64,000 nt of DNA from Parietaria judaica (taxonomy: Eukaryota; Streptophyta; Magnoliopsida; Rosales; Urticaceae), in NCBI GenBank assembly GCA_954871525.1, contig OX940870.1, positions 6,045,501-6,109,500 on the forward strand, in the 5' to 3' direction. Both the position numbers and the translations under genes were made by a program. This document shows positions 63,706 through 64,000 of this stretch, in pieces (position 1 is the stretch's first letter; each line of letters starts with the position of its first letter). The notes below the pieces were generated by a model that had not been told where the DNA came from, did not search any database, and was given only the letters and a program-made list of their open reading frames with translations.

Positions 63706-64000
63706 TTTTTTTTTTTAAATTGATAGTCCTGTTTTATTTTTATTTTTGTTCTAATTTTTCACTTGTACTTGAGATATACACGTCAGATTTAAATGTTCTA
63801 TGATGTCAGGTTTAGTGTTTGTAATTGAATTTATAGAAAGAGAATACAATAACAACAATTATACCAGAAATTTTCTGGTATTATTAGTTTAGAAGAGCGA
63901 TTTTTTCTTCTTCTACAAATAGCCACAAATTTACTCAAGTAGGCAAAATTAGCGGTCATGTACCCAACTACCATATATAAATGCTGAAGTACCCAATTCG
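63706..64000. other. RWP-RK gene 3' flank and start of a MULE-like end
   Basis: 3' UTR and flank. From about 63944 the sequence GGCAAAATTAGCGGTCATGTACCC and AAGTACCCAATTCG resembles the ends of the MULE family at 19027 and 1494. The element, if real, continues past the window. Confidence 0.45.

Overview
This is plant nuclear DNA, almost certainly from a eudicot. The sequence is AT-rich, the genes have short GT-AG introns, and every recognisable product is plant-type. All gene models below were built by hand from splice signals and remembered family sequences; no database was searched. The species cannot be named from the sequence.

Seven host genes are supported. In order they are: the 3' part of PEX10 (+, 80-1472), the thermospermine synthase ACL5 (+, 6867-9212), an MSL10-type mechanosensitive channel (-, 11268-13901), a Raf-like protein kinase (-, 23278-26340, first exon unresolved), a BIG GRAIN 1-like gene (-, 34179-35315), a plastid/cytosolic omega-amidase of the nitrilase family (-, 58116-61049) and an RWP-RK transcription factor (+, 62124-63705). 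They do not form a functional cluster; each is an independent gene, as is normal for a plant chromosome.

The space between genes is built largely of DNA transposons, many with readable terminal inverted repeats (TIRs) and target-site duplications (TSDs). There are small hAT-type elements at 7246, 15472, 21741, 42995 and 56768. There are Mutator-like elements at 1494, 19027, 19133, 42098 and 44855. Two probable solo LTRs lie at 9590-10448 and 16431-17105. Nesting is common.

The most interesting parts are three. (1) A Pack-MULE at 19133-20244 carries a broken matrix-metalloproteinase fragment and sits inside a second, fold-back MULE at 19027-21138. (2) A 4.5 kb MULE at 44855-49325 carries three exons, with introns, of a VIH/PPIP5K-type inositol pyrophosphate kinase, plus a serine hydroxymethyltransferase exon and a long array of 20-bp palindromic units. 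(3) That MULE is inserted in a transposon of unassigned type (43743-50337) with CTGCACAC ends and dense TCGCGAC subterminal repeats. Other notable points are a predicted in-frame TAG at a PEX10 splice junction, a GC-AG intron and a 16-nt microexon in the omega-amidase gene, and a U6 snRNA retro-pseudogene in one of its introns. No organellar, bacterial or CRISPR sequence was seen.
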